Source: Paenibacillus sp. FSL H8-0537
Lineage (GTDB): Bacteria; Bacillota; Bacilli; Paenibacillales; Paenibacillaceae
Direction of reading: 5' to 3'
DNA length: 64,000 nucleotides
Assembly (NCBI RefSeq): GCF_038051995.1
Contig: NZ_CP150290.1
Coordinates: 607,501-671,500, forward strand
Numbering within the stretch: position 1 is the stretch's first letter; each line of letters starts with the position of its first letter. Below the pieces are notes generated by a model. The model saw nothing but the letters and a program-made list of their open reading frames with translations, was not told the DNA's origin and made no database searches. Made by a program: the position numbers and the translations under genes. Below, in pieces: positions 8,484-17,926 of this stretch.

Positions 8484-11400
8484 ATGACAAACATTGTCGG
8501 ATGGGAAGTGAGCCGCTTGAGCAACATGTCTCTAAGGGTCAAGGGACTGCTGGTTATTGTATTAATTACCTTCATTCCACTGCTGTTTGCCGGCATTATT
8601 AACTATATGGGCTTAAGGCAGGGAATGATCGATTCTGCTACAGAGAAAACATTAAGCCAATTAAACAGCAGTGCGAATACTTTGTCAGCTTGGCTTGCAA
8701 TAAGGCAGGCAGAAGTGCTGGTCATTAGCCGAACCGATGTCGTGCGTTTTGGAAAAGATGAAGAGAAGCTCAGCTATTTCAACCGTGAGCTGGTGCGGGC
8801 AGGCTTTGCCTTTCGTTCCCTTGGCTTTGTGGACAAGGACGGCATGGCGATTCGTACGGATGGCGTAGCGCTCAATGTTAAACAGCATTCCTTCTTCCAG
8901 ACAGCCATTAAAGGGAAGGTGCTGATTAGCGACCCTTTCAAAGCGAGTTTTTCGCCTAAAGAACAATTTGTCATGGCTGTTCCAGTCTACAATGAGGACA
9001 ATCAAATTACCGGAATCGTATACGCATCCATTGTTATGGATATGATTATTCCTTATTTGCAAATGGACAAGCCGGATGAAGCTACCTTCTGGCTATATAA
9101 CGAGGAAGGCGTCGTTTTATTCTGCTCGGAAGAAGGCGTATTGCCGAAGACAGCAGTAATGAACGGAGCTTTACAGGAAATACAGGTAAATCAGAAGCTG
9201 CTTTCTGAACAGGCCGGCATGGAAATTTTATCATCTAATATGAAACAATACGCCGTATTCCACTCTAAGGTAGAAGGTGTCGCTGCCTGGCATTTCATGC
9301 TGGAAATGCCGATGTCGGATTTAGAGATCGGGACGCTGCCGGTTTTGCTTAGCACGCTGCTGACGCTTGTAGGCTCAGAGCTTGTCATCGTGCTGCTGTG
9401 CTATTTGTTTTTTGCCAATATCGTCAATCGATTGAAAAATATATTAATCGTCACCGAGCAGGCTGCCGCGGGCCAATTTAATGCAGAGCATCTGTCAGAA
9501 ATGCCAGGAGACGAGGTAGGAAAGCTGTCGCGATCTGTGAACGGCATGGTCGTGCGTTTAAGAGGAATGTTTGAGCGGCTGGAGGCAGTTATTAATCAAA
9601 ATCAATATTCCTTTGTTGTCCTCGACGAGCATTACCGTATTTCATATCTCAATAAGAAGGCCGAGGAAATGATCGGCTACAAGTCAGAAGAAGTATCGGG
9701 GCATGCGACGCCGCTGCTGTTCATGGACATGGAGGAAATCCGCATAGCGGCAGAGGAGCTTAGGGAAAAATTGGGCCGAGAGGTGATACCGGGGCTGGAC
9801 GTGCTCAAGGAGCTGCGCAATGACCAGTTTTCCTATGAGCGGGAATGGACCTTTATTTCAAAAAATGGAAAACGCATTCCCATCCTGCTCAGCACGAATG
9901 ACCTACGGGATGCAAATGGCAAATTTACCGGAGCTGTTGGCATGGTTCTGGATATAACCGATAAGCTGCAAGTGGAGAAATCGCGCAATCGACTGCTTGA
10001 TATCGTTGGCTCTGCCAAGGATTTAATCGCTTCGGTCGATTCCCAGGGCGAAATGATCTACATTAATCAGGCGGGCAAGGAGATGCTCGGAATCAATGAG
10101 GAGGAAATGGATCTTTCTTCACTGAGCGGGCATCTGAGCAGTGAAATGTTCTTTTATCTCATGAATGGCTCAGAGCTGGCCAAGCAGTACGGGTATTGGG
10201 AAGGCAATGTCGAAATTTTGACGAAGAACAAGCAATTGAAGCATGTATCGCTTGTGCTCGTTTCCCATCATAATCGCAGAACAGGAGAGGACTACTTCTC
10301 CTGCATTGCACGGGACATATCGGAGCAAAAAATCATTCAGGAGGAGCTGCTTCAGGCGTCGCAGGATGCGGCGGAGGCGAATGCGGCCAAGGGCAGATTC
10401 CTTGCTCTCATGAGCCATGAAATTCGTACGCCGCTGAACGGCATCATCGGGTTGACCCAACTACTCAAACGCACGGGATTATCCTATTCGCAGAAGGACT
10501 ATGTGGACAAAATCAGCACGTCATCGGAATCTTTGCTGCGCATCATTAATGACATTCTTGATTTCTCCAAAGTTGAGGCAGAGAAGGTCGAGGTTGAACT
10601 GCTCGCCTTCCATCCGGAGGAGCTGCTTGGCCGGGTAGCGGATCAGCTCAGCGTCTTTATGGGCGGCAAGGAGCAGTTCGAATTTTTAATCCATACAGCC
10701 TACAATTTGCCTAGCACGCTGCTTGGAGATTTGCTGCGGCTGGAGCAGGTGCTGCTGAATTTATGCATCAATGCGATTAAATTTACGAAGAAAGGCCATG
10801 TCAGTCTGCGTCTCGAAGTGGTAGAGCTACGCGATGCGGAAGTGCAGCTGCGTTTTGTCGTTGAGGATACGGGCATCGGCATGAGCGAGGAGCAGCTTGG
10901 CAGGCTGTTCCAGCCATTCAGCCAGGCGGACGGATCTACGACGAGGAAATATGGGGGCACAGGCCTTGGTCTTGTCATCTCTCAAAGGCTCGTCACGCTG
11001 ATGGGCGGCAATCTCGTCGCGGAAAGCAAGGTCGGACGCGGCAGCAAATTCAGCTTCGTTATTACATTCCCTATGCTCGAAGAAGCCCCGCCCTACAGCA
11101 TGGAGCTAGGCGAGGAAATGATTGGACAGCCAGTGTGGATCGTCGAGGACAGCCAGATGATGCGCCATCATTGGTGCGAAAGGCTGGAATCATTCCAAAT
11201 GGCCCCGGTTCCCTTCGCTTCTTGGAAGACGGCGCGGGAACGGCTGCGCCGTATCGGTGCCGGAGCGATGCCGAAGCTGATTTTGCTCGATATGGAGATG
11301 CCCGATATGTACGGCGCGGAAACCTGGCTCGATTTCCATCAGGAGGCCGAGGCGGCTGGCGTAAAGACAGCCGTGCTGACCACTTCATTCGGTCGGGACG

Positions 11401-12359
11401 AAATGCTGCAAATGCCAGAAAAGGATCGTCCGCTTGCCCTGCTTACAAAGCCAGTAACCCGTTTAGCTATGCTTAACGGCCTGAGAGGGATGTTAACGGA
11501 GCGTTCCTTTATTCCTCCTTGGAATAGGGCGATGAGCGAAGTGGCAGTTGTACAGCTTGAAGAGCGCAATGCTAAAATCTTGCTTGCCGAAGATAATAAA
11601 ATTAATCAAATCGTCGCTCTGGAAATGTTAAAGGAACGGGGCTACGAGGTCGGTCTTGCCGAAAATGGACATGAGGTGCTGGATATGCTGGAGCGGGAGG
11701 AATGGCATCTCATTCTCATGGATATTCATATGCCGGAAATGGATGGCATGGAGGCGACGCGGTTTATTCGGGCCAATCCCAAATATGACGGGCTGCCGAT
11801 TATTGCGGTTACCGCCAATGTGCTGCGTGCCGATCATGAGCAATACAGGCAGCTTGGCATGGATGATATTATAACGAAGCCAATCAGCGCCGGCTTTCTT
11901 TATTCCGTACTCTCGCACTGGTTGAATCAGACGGGCATATTGCCGGTACCAACGTTATGGGAGGATGAGCCCCATGTGCAGCCGCAATATGAACAGGCAG
12001 CCTATTCCTCGCTACCGGTCATTCCGGGTGTGGATTTGCCGGAGGCGCTCGCCAGAGTGAATGGCAAGCTTCCGATATTGATGCATATGTTAGAACAATT
12101 TCAGGCCGATTATCCTTCATTTATCGACAGATTAATCGCTTCAATGACAGAGAGGGATCTCGTTACCGCCAAGCGTCTCGTGCATACGCTTAGGGGAGCG
12201 GCGAGCCATTTATCCGCTTATCAACTGGCGAATGCAGCGACGGAGCTGGAGCTGATCTTCAATCAGGAAGATATAGACGAGGAGGAATGGAGCCTGAGGC
12301 TTGCAAAGCTGGAAGAAGAATTGATACATTTGCTCAGATGTTTGGAGAAAAACAAGTGA
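8484..12359 (+). CDS. Large hybrid sensor kinase (HK-REC-REC-HPt)
   Basis: 1291 residues. Order: membrane helix (about 18-40), extracellular double-Cache-like sensor, second helix (about 290-312), HAMP, two PAS domains (about 385-500 and 505-620), HisKA with phospho-acceptor His645 (SHEIRTPLNG), HATPase (DTGIGMS, GGTGLGL), receiver 1 with Asp936, receiver 2 with Asp1080 (LMDIHMPEMDG), and a C-terminal HPt domain with His1234 (LVHTLRGAA). All four phosphorelay residues are present, so a His-Asp-Asp/His relay inside one chain is possible. The start is uncertain: TATAAT at about 8468 puts transcription close to 8484, and TTG 8517 or ATG 8526 are plausible alternatives. The output partner is not obvious; the OmpR-type regulator next door is a candidate. 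Confidence 0.9.
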   Translation: MTNIVGWEVSRLSNMSLRVKGLLVIVLITFIPLLFAGIINYMGLRQGMIDSATEKTLSQLNSSANTLSAWLAIRQAEVLVISRTDVVRFGKDEEKLSYFNRELVRAGFAFRSLGFVDKDGMAIRTDGVALNVKQHSFFQTAIKGKVLISDPFKASFSPKEQFVMAVPVYNEDNQITGIVYASIVMDMIIPYLQMDKPDEATFWLYNEEGVVLFCSEEGVLPKTAVMNGALQEIQVNQKLLSEQAGMEILSSNMKQYAVFHSKVEGVAAWHFMLEMPMSDLEIGTLPVLLSTLLTLVGSELVIVLLCYLFFANIVNRLKNILIVTEQAAAGQFNAEHLSEMPGDEVGKLSRSVNGMVVRLRGMFERLEAVINQNQYSFVVLDEHYRISYLNKKAEEMIGYKSEEVSGHATPLLFMDMEEIRIAAEELREKLGREVIPGLDVLKELRNDQFSYEREWTFISKNGKRIPILLSTNDLRDANGKFTGAVGMVLDITDKLQVEKSRNRLLDIVGSAKDLIASVDSQGEMIYINQAGKEMLGINEEEMDLSSLSGHLSSEMFFYLMNGSELAKQYGYWEGNVEILTKNKQLKHVSLVLVSHHNRRTGEDYFSCIARDISEQKIIQEELLQASQDAAEANAAKGRFLALMSHEIRTPLNGIIGLTQLLKRTGLSYSQKDYVDKISTSSESLLRIINDILDFSKVEAEKVEVELLAFHPEELLGRVADQLSVFMGGKEQFEFLIHTAYNLPSTLLGDLLRLEQVLLNLCINAIKFTKKGHVSLRLEVVELRDAEVQLRFVVEDTGIGMSEEQLGRLFQPFSQADGSTTRKYGGTGLGLVISQRLVTLMGGNLVAESKVGRGSKFSFVITFPMLEEAPPYSMELGEEMIGQPVWIVEDSQMMRHHWCERLESFQMAPVPFASWKTARERLRRIGAGAMPKLILLDMEMPDMYGAETWLDFHQEAEAAGVKTAVLTTSFGRDEMLQMPEKDRPLALLTKPVTRLAMLNGLRGMLTERSFIPPWNRAMSEVAVVQLEERNAKILLAEDNKINQIVALEMLKERGYEVGLAENGHEVLDMLEREEWHLILMDIHMPEMDGMEATRFIRANPKYDGLPIIAVTANVLRADHEQYRQLGMDDIITKPISAGFLYSVLSHWLNQTGILPVPTLWEDEPHVQPQYEQAAYSSLPVIPGVDLPEALARVNGKLPILMHMLEQFQADYPSFIDRLIASMTERDLVTAKRLVHTLRGAASHLSAYQLANAATELELIFNQEDIDEEEWSLRLAKLEEELIHLLRCLEKNK

Positions 12360-12379
12360 CAAAAGTTCGACAAAAAACC

Positions 12380-12430
12380 CTAACAATTCTCTAACAAATT
12401 ATTGTAGCGGTCATAGCTATATTGTATAGT
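12380..12430 (+). promoter_or_regulatory. Promoter with CTAACA direct repeats
   Basis: CTAACA at 12380 and again at 12391 (11-bp period), then five bases later a -35 TTGTAG (12402-12407), 17-bp spacer and TATAGT (12425-12430). Direct repeats on one helix face upstream of -35 are the classic layout of an OmpR-type regulator site. The same layout recurs before the EAL gene at 13274. Confidence 0.6.
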
Positions 12431-12485
12431 AAGAGGACAGACTTAATTCGACAGAAATCTTCAATCCCAATAAGGGGTGACGCCA

Positions 12486-13208
12486 ATGTATAAAGTAATA
12501 GTTATAGAAGATGACGTCATGATGAGTGATATGCTGTCTATGTATTTGTCAGAGGAAGGCTATTCTGTCAAACAAGCAGGATTGGCAAATGACGGCTTGC
12601 GTATTATTTCGGAATTCGAACCTGATTTGGTTTTGCTGGATCTTATGCTCCCGGATATGGATGGGATGGAGATATGTGCATTGATTCGCGAGCGTTCGAA
12701 TGTGCCTATTATGATTTTATCCATGAAAAACGAGGTGTCAGAACGTGTGCTGGCGTTGAAGTCTGGTGCAGACGATTATATGTGCAAGCCATTCAGCATG
12801 CACGAGATGACAGCAAGAGTCGAGGCATTGATTCGCAGAGCTAACATTAAGCCGGCCGGAGTGGAGACGGAGCAAGAGTCAGGCGAAGAGGAGCGGAACC
12901 CGATTCAGCTTGATTTTGAGCGGAGATTGCTGCTAGTCAGAGGGATGCTGGTAGAGACAACGTTTTCGGAATATGAAATTATGAAGCTATTTTTGGCGTA
13001 TCCTGGCAAGGTATTCAGCAGGGAAGAGCTCATTAATGCCATTCGCGGCTTTGATTCCTTTGTCACCGACCGTGCGATTGATGTACACATTGTGAATCTG
13101 CGGAAAAAAATCGAGCAGAACCCAAAGGAGCCTCGTCTCATTCGAACCGTTTGGGGCTTCGGCTATAAGTACACAGCCCAGAATGCCTCAGTCAGCCAGG
13201 AGAAATAA
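12486..13208 (+). CDS. OmpR-family response regulator
   Basis: 240 residues: receiver (phospho-acceptor Asp52 in LLDLMLPDMDG, Lys in CKPFS) and a winged-helix DNA-binding domain (TFSEYEIMKLFLAYPGKVFS, VTDRAIDVHIVNLRKKIE, IRTVWGFGYKY). ATG 12486 is chosen over GTG 12477 because AAGGGG is well spaced only for the ATG. There is no kinase gene of the usual type directly beside it; the preceding hybrid kinase ends in an HPt domain that could phosphorylate it. It probably binds the CTAACA repeats before its own gene and before the next gene (inference). Confidence 0.92.
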   Translation: MYKVIVIEDDVMMSDMLSMYLSEEGYSVKQAGLANDGLRIISEFEPDLVLLDLMLPDMDGMEICALIRERSNVPIMILSMKNEVSERVLALKSGADDYMCKPFSMHEMTARVEALIRRANIKPAGVETEQESGEEERNPIQLDFERRLLLVRGMLVETTFSEYEIMKLFLAYPGKVFSREELINAIRGFDSFVTDRAIDVHIVNLRKKIEQNPKEPRLIRTVWGFGYKYTAQNASVSQEK

Positions 13209-13226
13209 TAGCATGTATTTATTAGG

Positions 13227-13257
13227 AACCGTCTGGCTTATCCAGACGGTTTTTTTG
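13227..13257 (+). terminator. Rho-independent terminator
   Basis: Stem AACCGTCTGG / CCAGACGGTT with seven T residues, just after the response-regulator stop. Confidence 0.9.
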
Positions 13258-13273
13258 TATGGAAAATGACATT

Positions 13274-13323
13274 CTAACAACTATCTAAAGGTAATTGCCG
13301 TTATTTCCTAATTATTGTATGAG
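13274..13323 (+). promoter_or_regulatory. Second promoter with CTAACA-type direct repeats
   Basis: CTAACA (13274-13279), five bases, CTAAAG (13285-13290), four bases, then TTGCCG (13295-13300), 17-bp spacer and TATGAG (13318-13323). Repeat sequence, 11-bp period and distance to -35 match the promoter of the neighbouring regulator gene. Confidence 0.55.
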
Positions 13324-13353
13324 AATATAGATTTAACTTACTAGGATCGAAGG

Positions 13354-14655
13354 ATGGGAAATATGAGGGAACAAGTCATTGCATTATTGCCTGCAAAGCT
13401 GAATGCCTGCCGCGAGCTGGGCCATATGCTGCTGAAAGTGCAGAATGCAAGCAAGGGGCTTGCTGCAGTACTGGTGCAGCTTGACCATTTTTATCGCATT
13501 ATCGGAGCTAGAGGGATGGACTATGGCTGCGAGGTGATGCAGCTGATTGAAGAGCGGCTCGTGGAGGCAGGAGCGGACAGGTCTGCCATCTGGCAATTGA
13601 ACGACAGTACTTTTCTGGTTGCAGCAGTGCTGGATGCCGGTCAAGCGGATGGATACAGCATGCTTGAACGCTTCAAAACAACGGTGCAACAACCCGTAGG
13701 TTTTGGTTCCGATCGATTTCATTTAACGGCCAGTATTGGCGTGAGCCTGTTTCCGCAGGATGGAGCGACAAGCGAACAGCTTATTTGTCATGCGGAGACG
13801 GCTCTGTACAGCGGCGTTTTAAAGGGAGAGGGGCAGATTTCCTATTATTTGCGGTCGGCAACAGAGCAAATCAATCGGCATTTGGAGCTGGAGACCGCCA
13901 TTCGAACGGCGCTGTATAAAGGGCAATTTCATTTAAACTACCAGCCCATCTATCAAGTGGAGACGGGCAAGCTGCGGGGCTTCGAAGTGCTGCTGCGATG
14001 GAATCACCCGGAGCTTGGCAGCATTCAGCCAGCTGAATTTATTCCCTTTGCCGAGAAAAACGGCATGATTATGCCAATTGGCGCATGGGTTATCAAGCAG
14101 GCCTGCCGCATGCTGGGTACCCTGCCGGATCAAGCTGCACTGATTATGTCCGTCAATATTTCGCCGACAGAGCTTGCAGACTACGCTTATGCTGACATGG
14201 TGCTTAATACGCTGGAGGAGGCAGGAATACCGCCACAGTGTCTACAGCTGGAAATCAAAGCAGGCTATAATTATGCGAATTGCGAGCGATCCGTTAAAGC
14301 TTTGACTAGACTGCATGCGAGCGGTGTGTTTATTGCGCTGGATGATTTCGGTTCCATGCATTCGTCGCTGGCGAGTTTGCAGCATCTGCCAATCCATGCC
14401 CTTAAGCTGGACCGATCCTTTGTTAGAGAGATAGATAAGGAAGGCGTTGAACATCATATCGTGGAGGCGATGATTGGGCTCCTGCATAAGCTGGGCATTT
14501 GTGTCATTGCTGAAGGAGTTGAATATGTGAAGCAGTACGAGCTGCTGCGAGGCTGGGGCTGTGATTACATGCAAGGGTATTTGCTGGGCCAGCCCGCACG
14601 ACCAGATATGCTGGATTTTACTATGATTCGCAAGCCTGAACGAACAGGCGCATAG
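13354..14655 (+). CDS. Degenerate GGDEF/EAL protein
   Basis: 433 residues. The N-terminal GGDEF-like domain has NDSTF (about 82-86) where GGDEF is expected, so it cannot make c-di-GMP, although the fold motif SIGVSLFPQDG is kept. The EAL-like domain has FEVLLRW (Glu211 kept, EVL), SVNISPTEL, DDFG (Asp330, Asp331), LKLDRSFV and AEGVE, but the conserved Glu of the usual ITES motif is replaced (EIKAG; Ala303). Loss of that metal ligand suggests a c-di-GMP sensor or adaptor rather than a phosphodiesterase. There is no membrane segment. It is probably controlled by the adjacent OmpR-type regulator. Confidence 0.82.
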   Translation: MGNMREQVIALLPAKLNACRELGHMLLKVQNASKGLAAVLVQLDHFYRIIGARGMDYGCEVMQLIEERLVEAGADRSAIWQLNDSTFLVAAVLDAGQADGYSMLERFKTTVQQPVGFGSDRFHLTASIGVSLFPQDGATSEQLICHAETALYSGVLKGEGQISYYLRSATEQINRHLELETAIRTALYKGQFHLNYQPIYQVETGKLRGFEVLLRWNHPELGSIQPAEFIPFAEKNGMIMPIGAWVIKQACRMLGTLPDQAALIMSVNISPTELADYAYADMVLNTLEEAGIPPQCLQLEIKAGYNYANCERSVKALTRLHASGVFIALDDFGSMHSSLASLQHLPIHALKLDRSFVREIDKEGVEHHIVEAMIGLLHKLGICVIAEGVEYVKQYELLRGWGCDYMQGYLLGQPARPDMLDFTMIRKPERTGA

Positions 14656-14668
14656 GCTTCTGATATAA

Positions 14669-14709
14669 AGCTTGCCCGAGCGAGAGCGATAGGGCAGGCT
14701 CTTTTTTTT
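14669..14709 (+). terminator. Rho-independent terminator
   Basis: Stem AGCTTGCCC / GGGCAGGCT (one G.U pair) followed by a T run, after the EAL gene. Confidence 0.75.
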
Positions 14710-14745
14710 CTATATGTGTTGAGAGAACATGCTAATAAACGCAAC

Positions 14746-14785
14746 AAAGCCTCCAAATCCACTGTCGCAGCGGTAGGAGGCTTTT
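14746..14785. terminator. Second hairpin, terminator-like
   Basis: AAAGCCTCC and GGAGGCTTTT pair around a 21-base loop. It may act as a back-up terminator or end the leftward transcript from 15152. Confidence 0.5.
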
Positions 14786-14933
14786 CTGAAATATAGGATT
14801 AAATGAGTGATGCAATCCGTAAATGCTTTGGTTACATCGCGCAGCCTTTTTTCGCTTAAAGGCGAAGAAGTCGCTTACGCTTGTTTAGGTTGGGGATGTT
14901 GTTCCTTTAAATACAGTGGGGGCCAGAGGGTGT

Positions 14934-15152
14934 TTAGCTAACTTCCAGATAAAGTTTAGTACCATCGCTGTATTGAAAAATAGCAACCTCACGTACGACC
15001 TCAACTTTAGAGATCCGTTTCCATTTTTTTCGAAAGTCGAAATTGAGTTCCATTTCACGCAGTTTATGATGAAGCTGCTCAACTGACGCGGCTTGTTCGT
15101 TAGTATAATAAACAGGTACAGAACGACTTTTGAAGGTAATGATTTTCATCAT
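14934..15152 (-). CDS. Small unknown protein, 72 aa
   Basis: 72 residues, basic N-terminal half, no membrane segment or known motif. Start at ATG 15152 chosen because a GGAGG lies 11 bases upstream on the minus strand; a GTG at 15164 overlaps that ribosome site and is unlikely. Composition (several charged and aromatic residues, a beta-rich C-terminal end IFQYSDGTKLYLEVS) is protein-like, but no family is recognised. Confidence 0.6.
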   Translation of the reverse strand: MMKIITFKSRSVPVYYTNEQAASVEQLHHKLREMELNFDFRKKWKRISKVEVVREVAIFQYSDGTKLYLEVS

Positions 15153-15280
15153 GACCTTGTCCACCTCCGATCGTTTTTTCCTATTCTATCCTAAACGTTT
15201 TAGCCGCTTATGAAACAGCCGTAAGAATATTGTTTAATTTGCTTATATATTTCTAACATATAGTGTAAGCTGGAAAACTG

Positions 15281-15925
15281 CTACTTTCCAGCTAGGATTA
15301 CATACTGTAGGGCTGCAATAATGGCAAGATGCAGCGGGTAGAAGCTGCGCCAGAGACTGCGAGGAACTTTGATGGAATCAGCCGCTTGCAGCATGCTTGG
15401 CGAGTACACAAGCAGCAGGGTTGCGACAACGCTGAACAACTGAATGGTCCAGCCCATGTAGAATAAATAAAAGATGTTGAGCAGCAGGTGAGCCGGGGCC
15501 ATGCCTTGTTTCGGGACATAGCGGTAGATTAGGACGAGCACTAGCAAATAGGCACCGTAGCTGCATGGAACGACTTCAAGCAGAAGCAGCAGAAAGGCAG
15601 CCAGTGACACTTGGAGGGCAGGTCTCGACTTCAATTGGTCCAGAAGCTTGAGGGAGACAAGACAGACGAGCAGAGTGCCCACCGTGTTGATTTCCCAAGT
15701 GCCGAAGGCCAGGGAATATGGGATTTGCGATAAAGCGGCAATGGCGGTCATACGCCACAAGTATTGATTGATGTTTTTCGTGCGGAAATACCCAATGACT
15801 AGCGCATAAGCATAAAGCGGCATGGCAAGCCTGCCGATGATTCGCCAAGTATCATCTTGGGGAAACCAGATCAAGCCAATATGATCAAGCAGCATCGTAA
15901 CCATTGCGATAATTTGCATATTCAT
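15281..15925 (-). CDS. TraX-family membrane protein
   Basis: 214 residues, about six to eight membrane helices. The N-terminal IAMVTMLLDHIGLIWFP and the GRLAMPLYAYALVIGY segment are hallmarks of the TraX family, known from F-plasmid pilin N-acetylation but widespread as chromosomal genes in Bacillota, where the substrate is unknown. It is probably an acyltransferase acting at the membrane. AGGGGG upstream of the ATG. Apparently monocistronic. Confidence 0.85.
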   Translation of the reverse strand: MNMQIIAMVTMLLDHIGLIWFPQDDTWRIIGRLAMPLYAYALVIGYFRTKNINQYLWRMTAIAALSQIPYSLAFGTWEINTVGTLLVCLVSLKLLDQLKSRPALQVSLAAFLLLLLEVVPCSYGAYLLVLVLIYRYVPKQGMAPAHLLLNIFYLFYMGWTIQLFSVVATLLLVYSPSMLQAADSIKVPRSLWRSFYPLHLAIIAALQYVILAGK

Positions 15926-15981
15926 CCCCCTAAGCTGTGACTATTATAGCATGGGGTTATGAACGGGAGAAGAACAGCATT

Positions 15982-16308
15982 TTACGTGTAAAGCAGGGTA
16001 ATGACAAGCAGCTCGTAGAGAACGAGCGGAAGAATGGCATTCTGTGGAGGAATGAAGGCGCGCGGGTCCTGCACGGTACAATGCAAATACAGCAGGCAGC
16101 GGTCGACATGTGCAATATAGCCTTCGTACATTTGGCCATCCATCGTATGCACACGCACGGGCCGGTGCATATGTCCGTGGCACAAACGTTGAATCTGCTC
16201 TTGTACCTGTTGAACCATAGCCGTATGCGCAGGCTCTGCCTGATACAGCACAGCTGCCGCTTGCTCCGCGGCCTTTGCTTGCTCCGCGGCCTTTGCTTGC
16301 TCTGTCAT
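15982..16308 (-). CDS. Unknown protein with AKAAEQ repeats, 108 aa
   Basis: 108 residues. The N terminus has AKAAEQ twice plus a partial third copy (an 18-bp DNA repeat), then a central segment VRVHTMDGQMYEGYIAHVD that resembles an Sm-like beta-barrel strand pattern, then a hydrophobic C-terminal stretch (AILPLVLYELLVITLLY). AAAGGAG precedes the ATG. The function is unknown; the Sm-like resemblance is only an impression from the strand pattern. Confidence 0.6.
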   Translation of the reverse strand: MTEQAKAAEQAKAAEQAAAVLYQAEPAHTAMVQQVQEQIQRLCHGHMHRPVRVHTMDGQMYEGYIAHVDRCLLYLHCTVQDPRAFIPPQNAILPLVLYELLVITLLYT

Positions 16309-16537
16309 ATGAACATCGCTCCTTTGCCCCGCAGTATGCCAGCAGGGAGTCTCATCCTAAGTTAAGCTATATGCGGGAGAGGAAGGGATGATGTCATGTA
16401 GGGAGATAAAGGCGGAACATCGTGCTTTTTATTACTAGAACTGATAAAATATTGAGGGTAATCATAGGTATGAAGTGTCCCTTTTTTAGGAGAAAATGAA
16501 TAGGGCAAGGCTAGTCAGAATGACGGAGGTGCCATAT

Positions 16538-17926
16538 ATGTTAGAGGTTAGTTTTAAGAATCTGGGATCTATCAAGAACGGAACGGTTAAATTAAACAAG
16601 CTGACGATTCTTGCTGGAGAAAATAATACAGGCAAAACGTATGCAAGCTATGCGATATACGGTCTGCTCAAGCATCTTGCCAATGTAAAGGTTACTTATC
16701 CCGCTTTAGAAGCGGCAGATTTGAATGATAAAGGTGAAATAAAGGTTGATTTTAGTGATTTTCTGAATAGCTATGATGAACTGGTAGCCACCATTAATAA
16801 AGAGTTTTCAGCCGATTTATATCAAATATTTAGCACCAGCCAAAATGCTTTTCAAAAAAGTTTCGTAGAGGTGGATATTGATAAGGATTTGTTTATAAAG
16901 TATATGAATAAAATGGGTTACGAGCATAGTACGACCTTTGGAAAAGCTCAATTTTCCTTTGAACTAAAAAAGGAGCCAGGGAGTTCTGTTGCCTATATTT
17001 ATTACTTTTATAAAGGGGAGTATGAGCCATCTAAGGTATCTTTGTTAAAGAAAATTATCGAGTCTATATTAGATGATATTGTATTTGAGCCTTTTAAAAA
17101 AGATGTATTTATTTTGCCAGCAGAAAGGTCAGGCTTGAATTTATTTTATAAAGAGCTTAATGCAAATAGAAATGAATTAGTACACAAGATTGGAATAGAT
17201 ATGTTGAATGATCCTGAACAGTTAAAATTGCAAGTCGAGAAGTTTATTACGCCTTACTCTACTCCAATATCGGATTATATTACTTTTCTGAACCGACTAG
17301 AGAGACGGTCTCAGGTAGAGAGCGAATTCAAAGACTTGGCAAATGAGCTTCAAAATAACGTCATTAAAGGCTCCTATTCGATTGAAAATCAGAATATTGT
17401 ATATCAGCCATTGAGTGCGAAAGGAAAGTCATCGAAGCCGAAAAACGAGGGTATACAACTCCATGTTGCATCGTCTACTGCTAAAACATTATTCGGTTTA
17501 GTATTTTACTTGAATTATATGGCAAAAGAAGGTCAAACGCTCATTATTGATGAGCCGGAGTTAAACTTGCACCCAGATAACCAAAGAAAAATGGCGAGAA
17601 TACTAGCAAAATTAGCGAATAGAGGAATCAATGTATTAATATCAACCCATAGTGATTACATAATTAAAGAGTTTAATAATCTGCTAATGTTAGGAAAGGA
17701 GTTCCCTGATAAAATTGAGTTAATGAAAAAATATAAATACTCGGAAAGCGAAATTTTAAAGCAAGAAGATATATCGCCTTATGTATTTATTGATAGTAAA
17801 ATCAAACCAATGGAAATAGATGATTTGGAAGGCATAATCGCAGAGACATTCGATGATGTCATAAACCAATATAATGATTCGGTTGATGAAATATATTTAG
17901 CGATAAGGGAGGGGCTAGAGAATTGA
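16538..17926 (+). CDS. AAA/ABC-type ATPase of a two-gene cassette
   Basis: 462 residues. Walker A GENNTGKT (27-34), Walker B LIIDEPELNLHP (Asp338-Glu339) and a STHSDYIIKEF sensor motif place it with OLD/RecF/SMC-like ATPases that occur in many phage-defence systems. No TOPRIM domain is seen. Start 16538 chosen because GGAGGT lies 7 bases upstream; an ATG at 16496 has a badly spaced site. The reading frame is AT-rich compared with both flanks, a sign of transfer. The next gene starts inside its stop codon (TTGA overlap), so the pair is translationally coupled. It probably drives or licenses the nuclease-like partner; no specific named system is recognised. Confidence 0.85.
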   Translation: MLEVSFKNLGSIKNGTVKLNKLTILAGENNTGKTYASYAIYGLLKHLANVKVTYPALEAADLNDKGEIKVDFSDFLNSYDELVATINKEFSADLYQIFSTSQNAFQKSFVEVDIDKDLFIKYMNKMGYEHSTTFGKAQFSFELKKEPGSSVAYIYYFYKGEYEPSKVSLLKKIIESILDDIVFEPFKKDVFILPAERSGLNLFYKELNANRNELVHKIGIDMLNDPEQLKLQVEKFITPYSTPISDYITFLNRLERRSQVESEFKDLANELQNNVIKGSYSIENQNIVYQPLSAKGKSSKPKNEGIQLHVASSTAKTLFGLVFYLNYMAKEGQTLIIDEPELNLHPDNQRKMARILAKLANRGINVLISTHSDYIIKEFNNLLMLGKEFPDKIELMKKYKYSESEILKQEDISPYVFIDSKIKPMEIDDLEGIIAETFDDVINQYNDSVDEIYLAIREGLEN

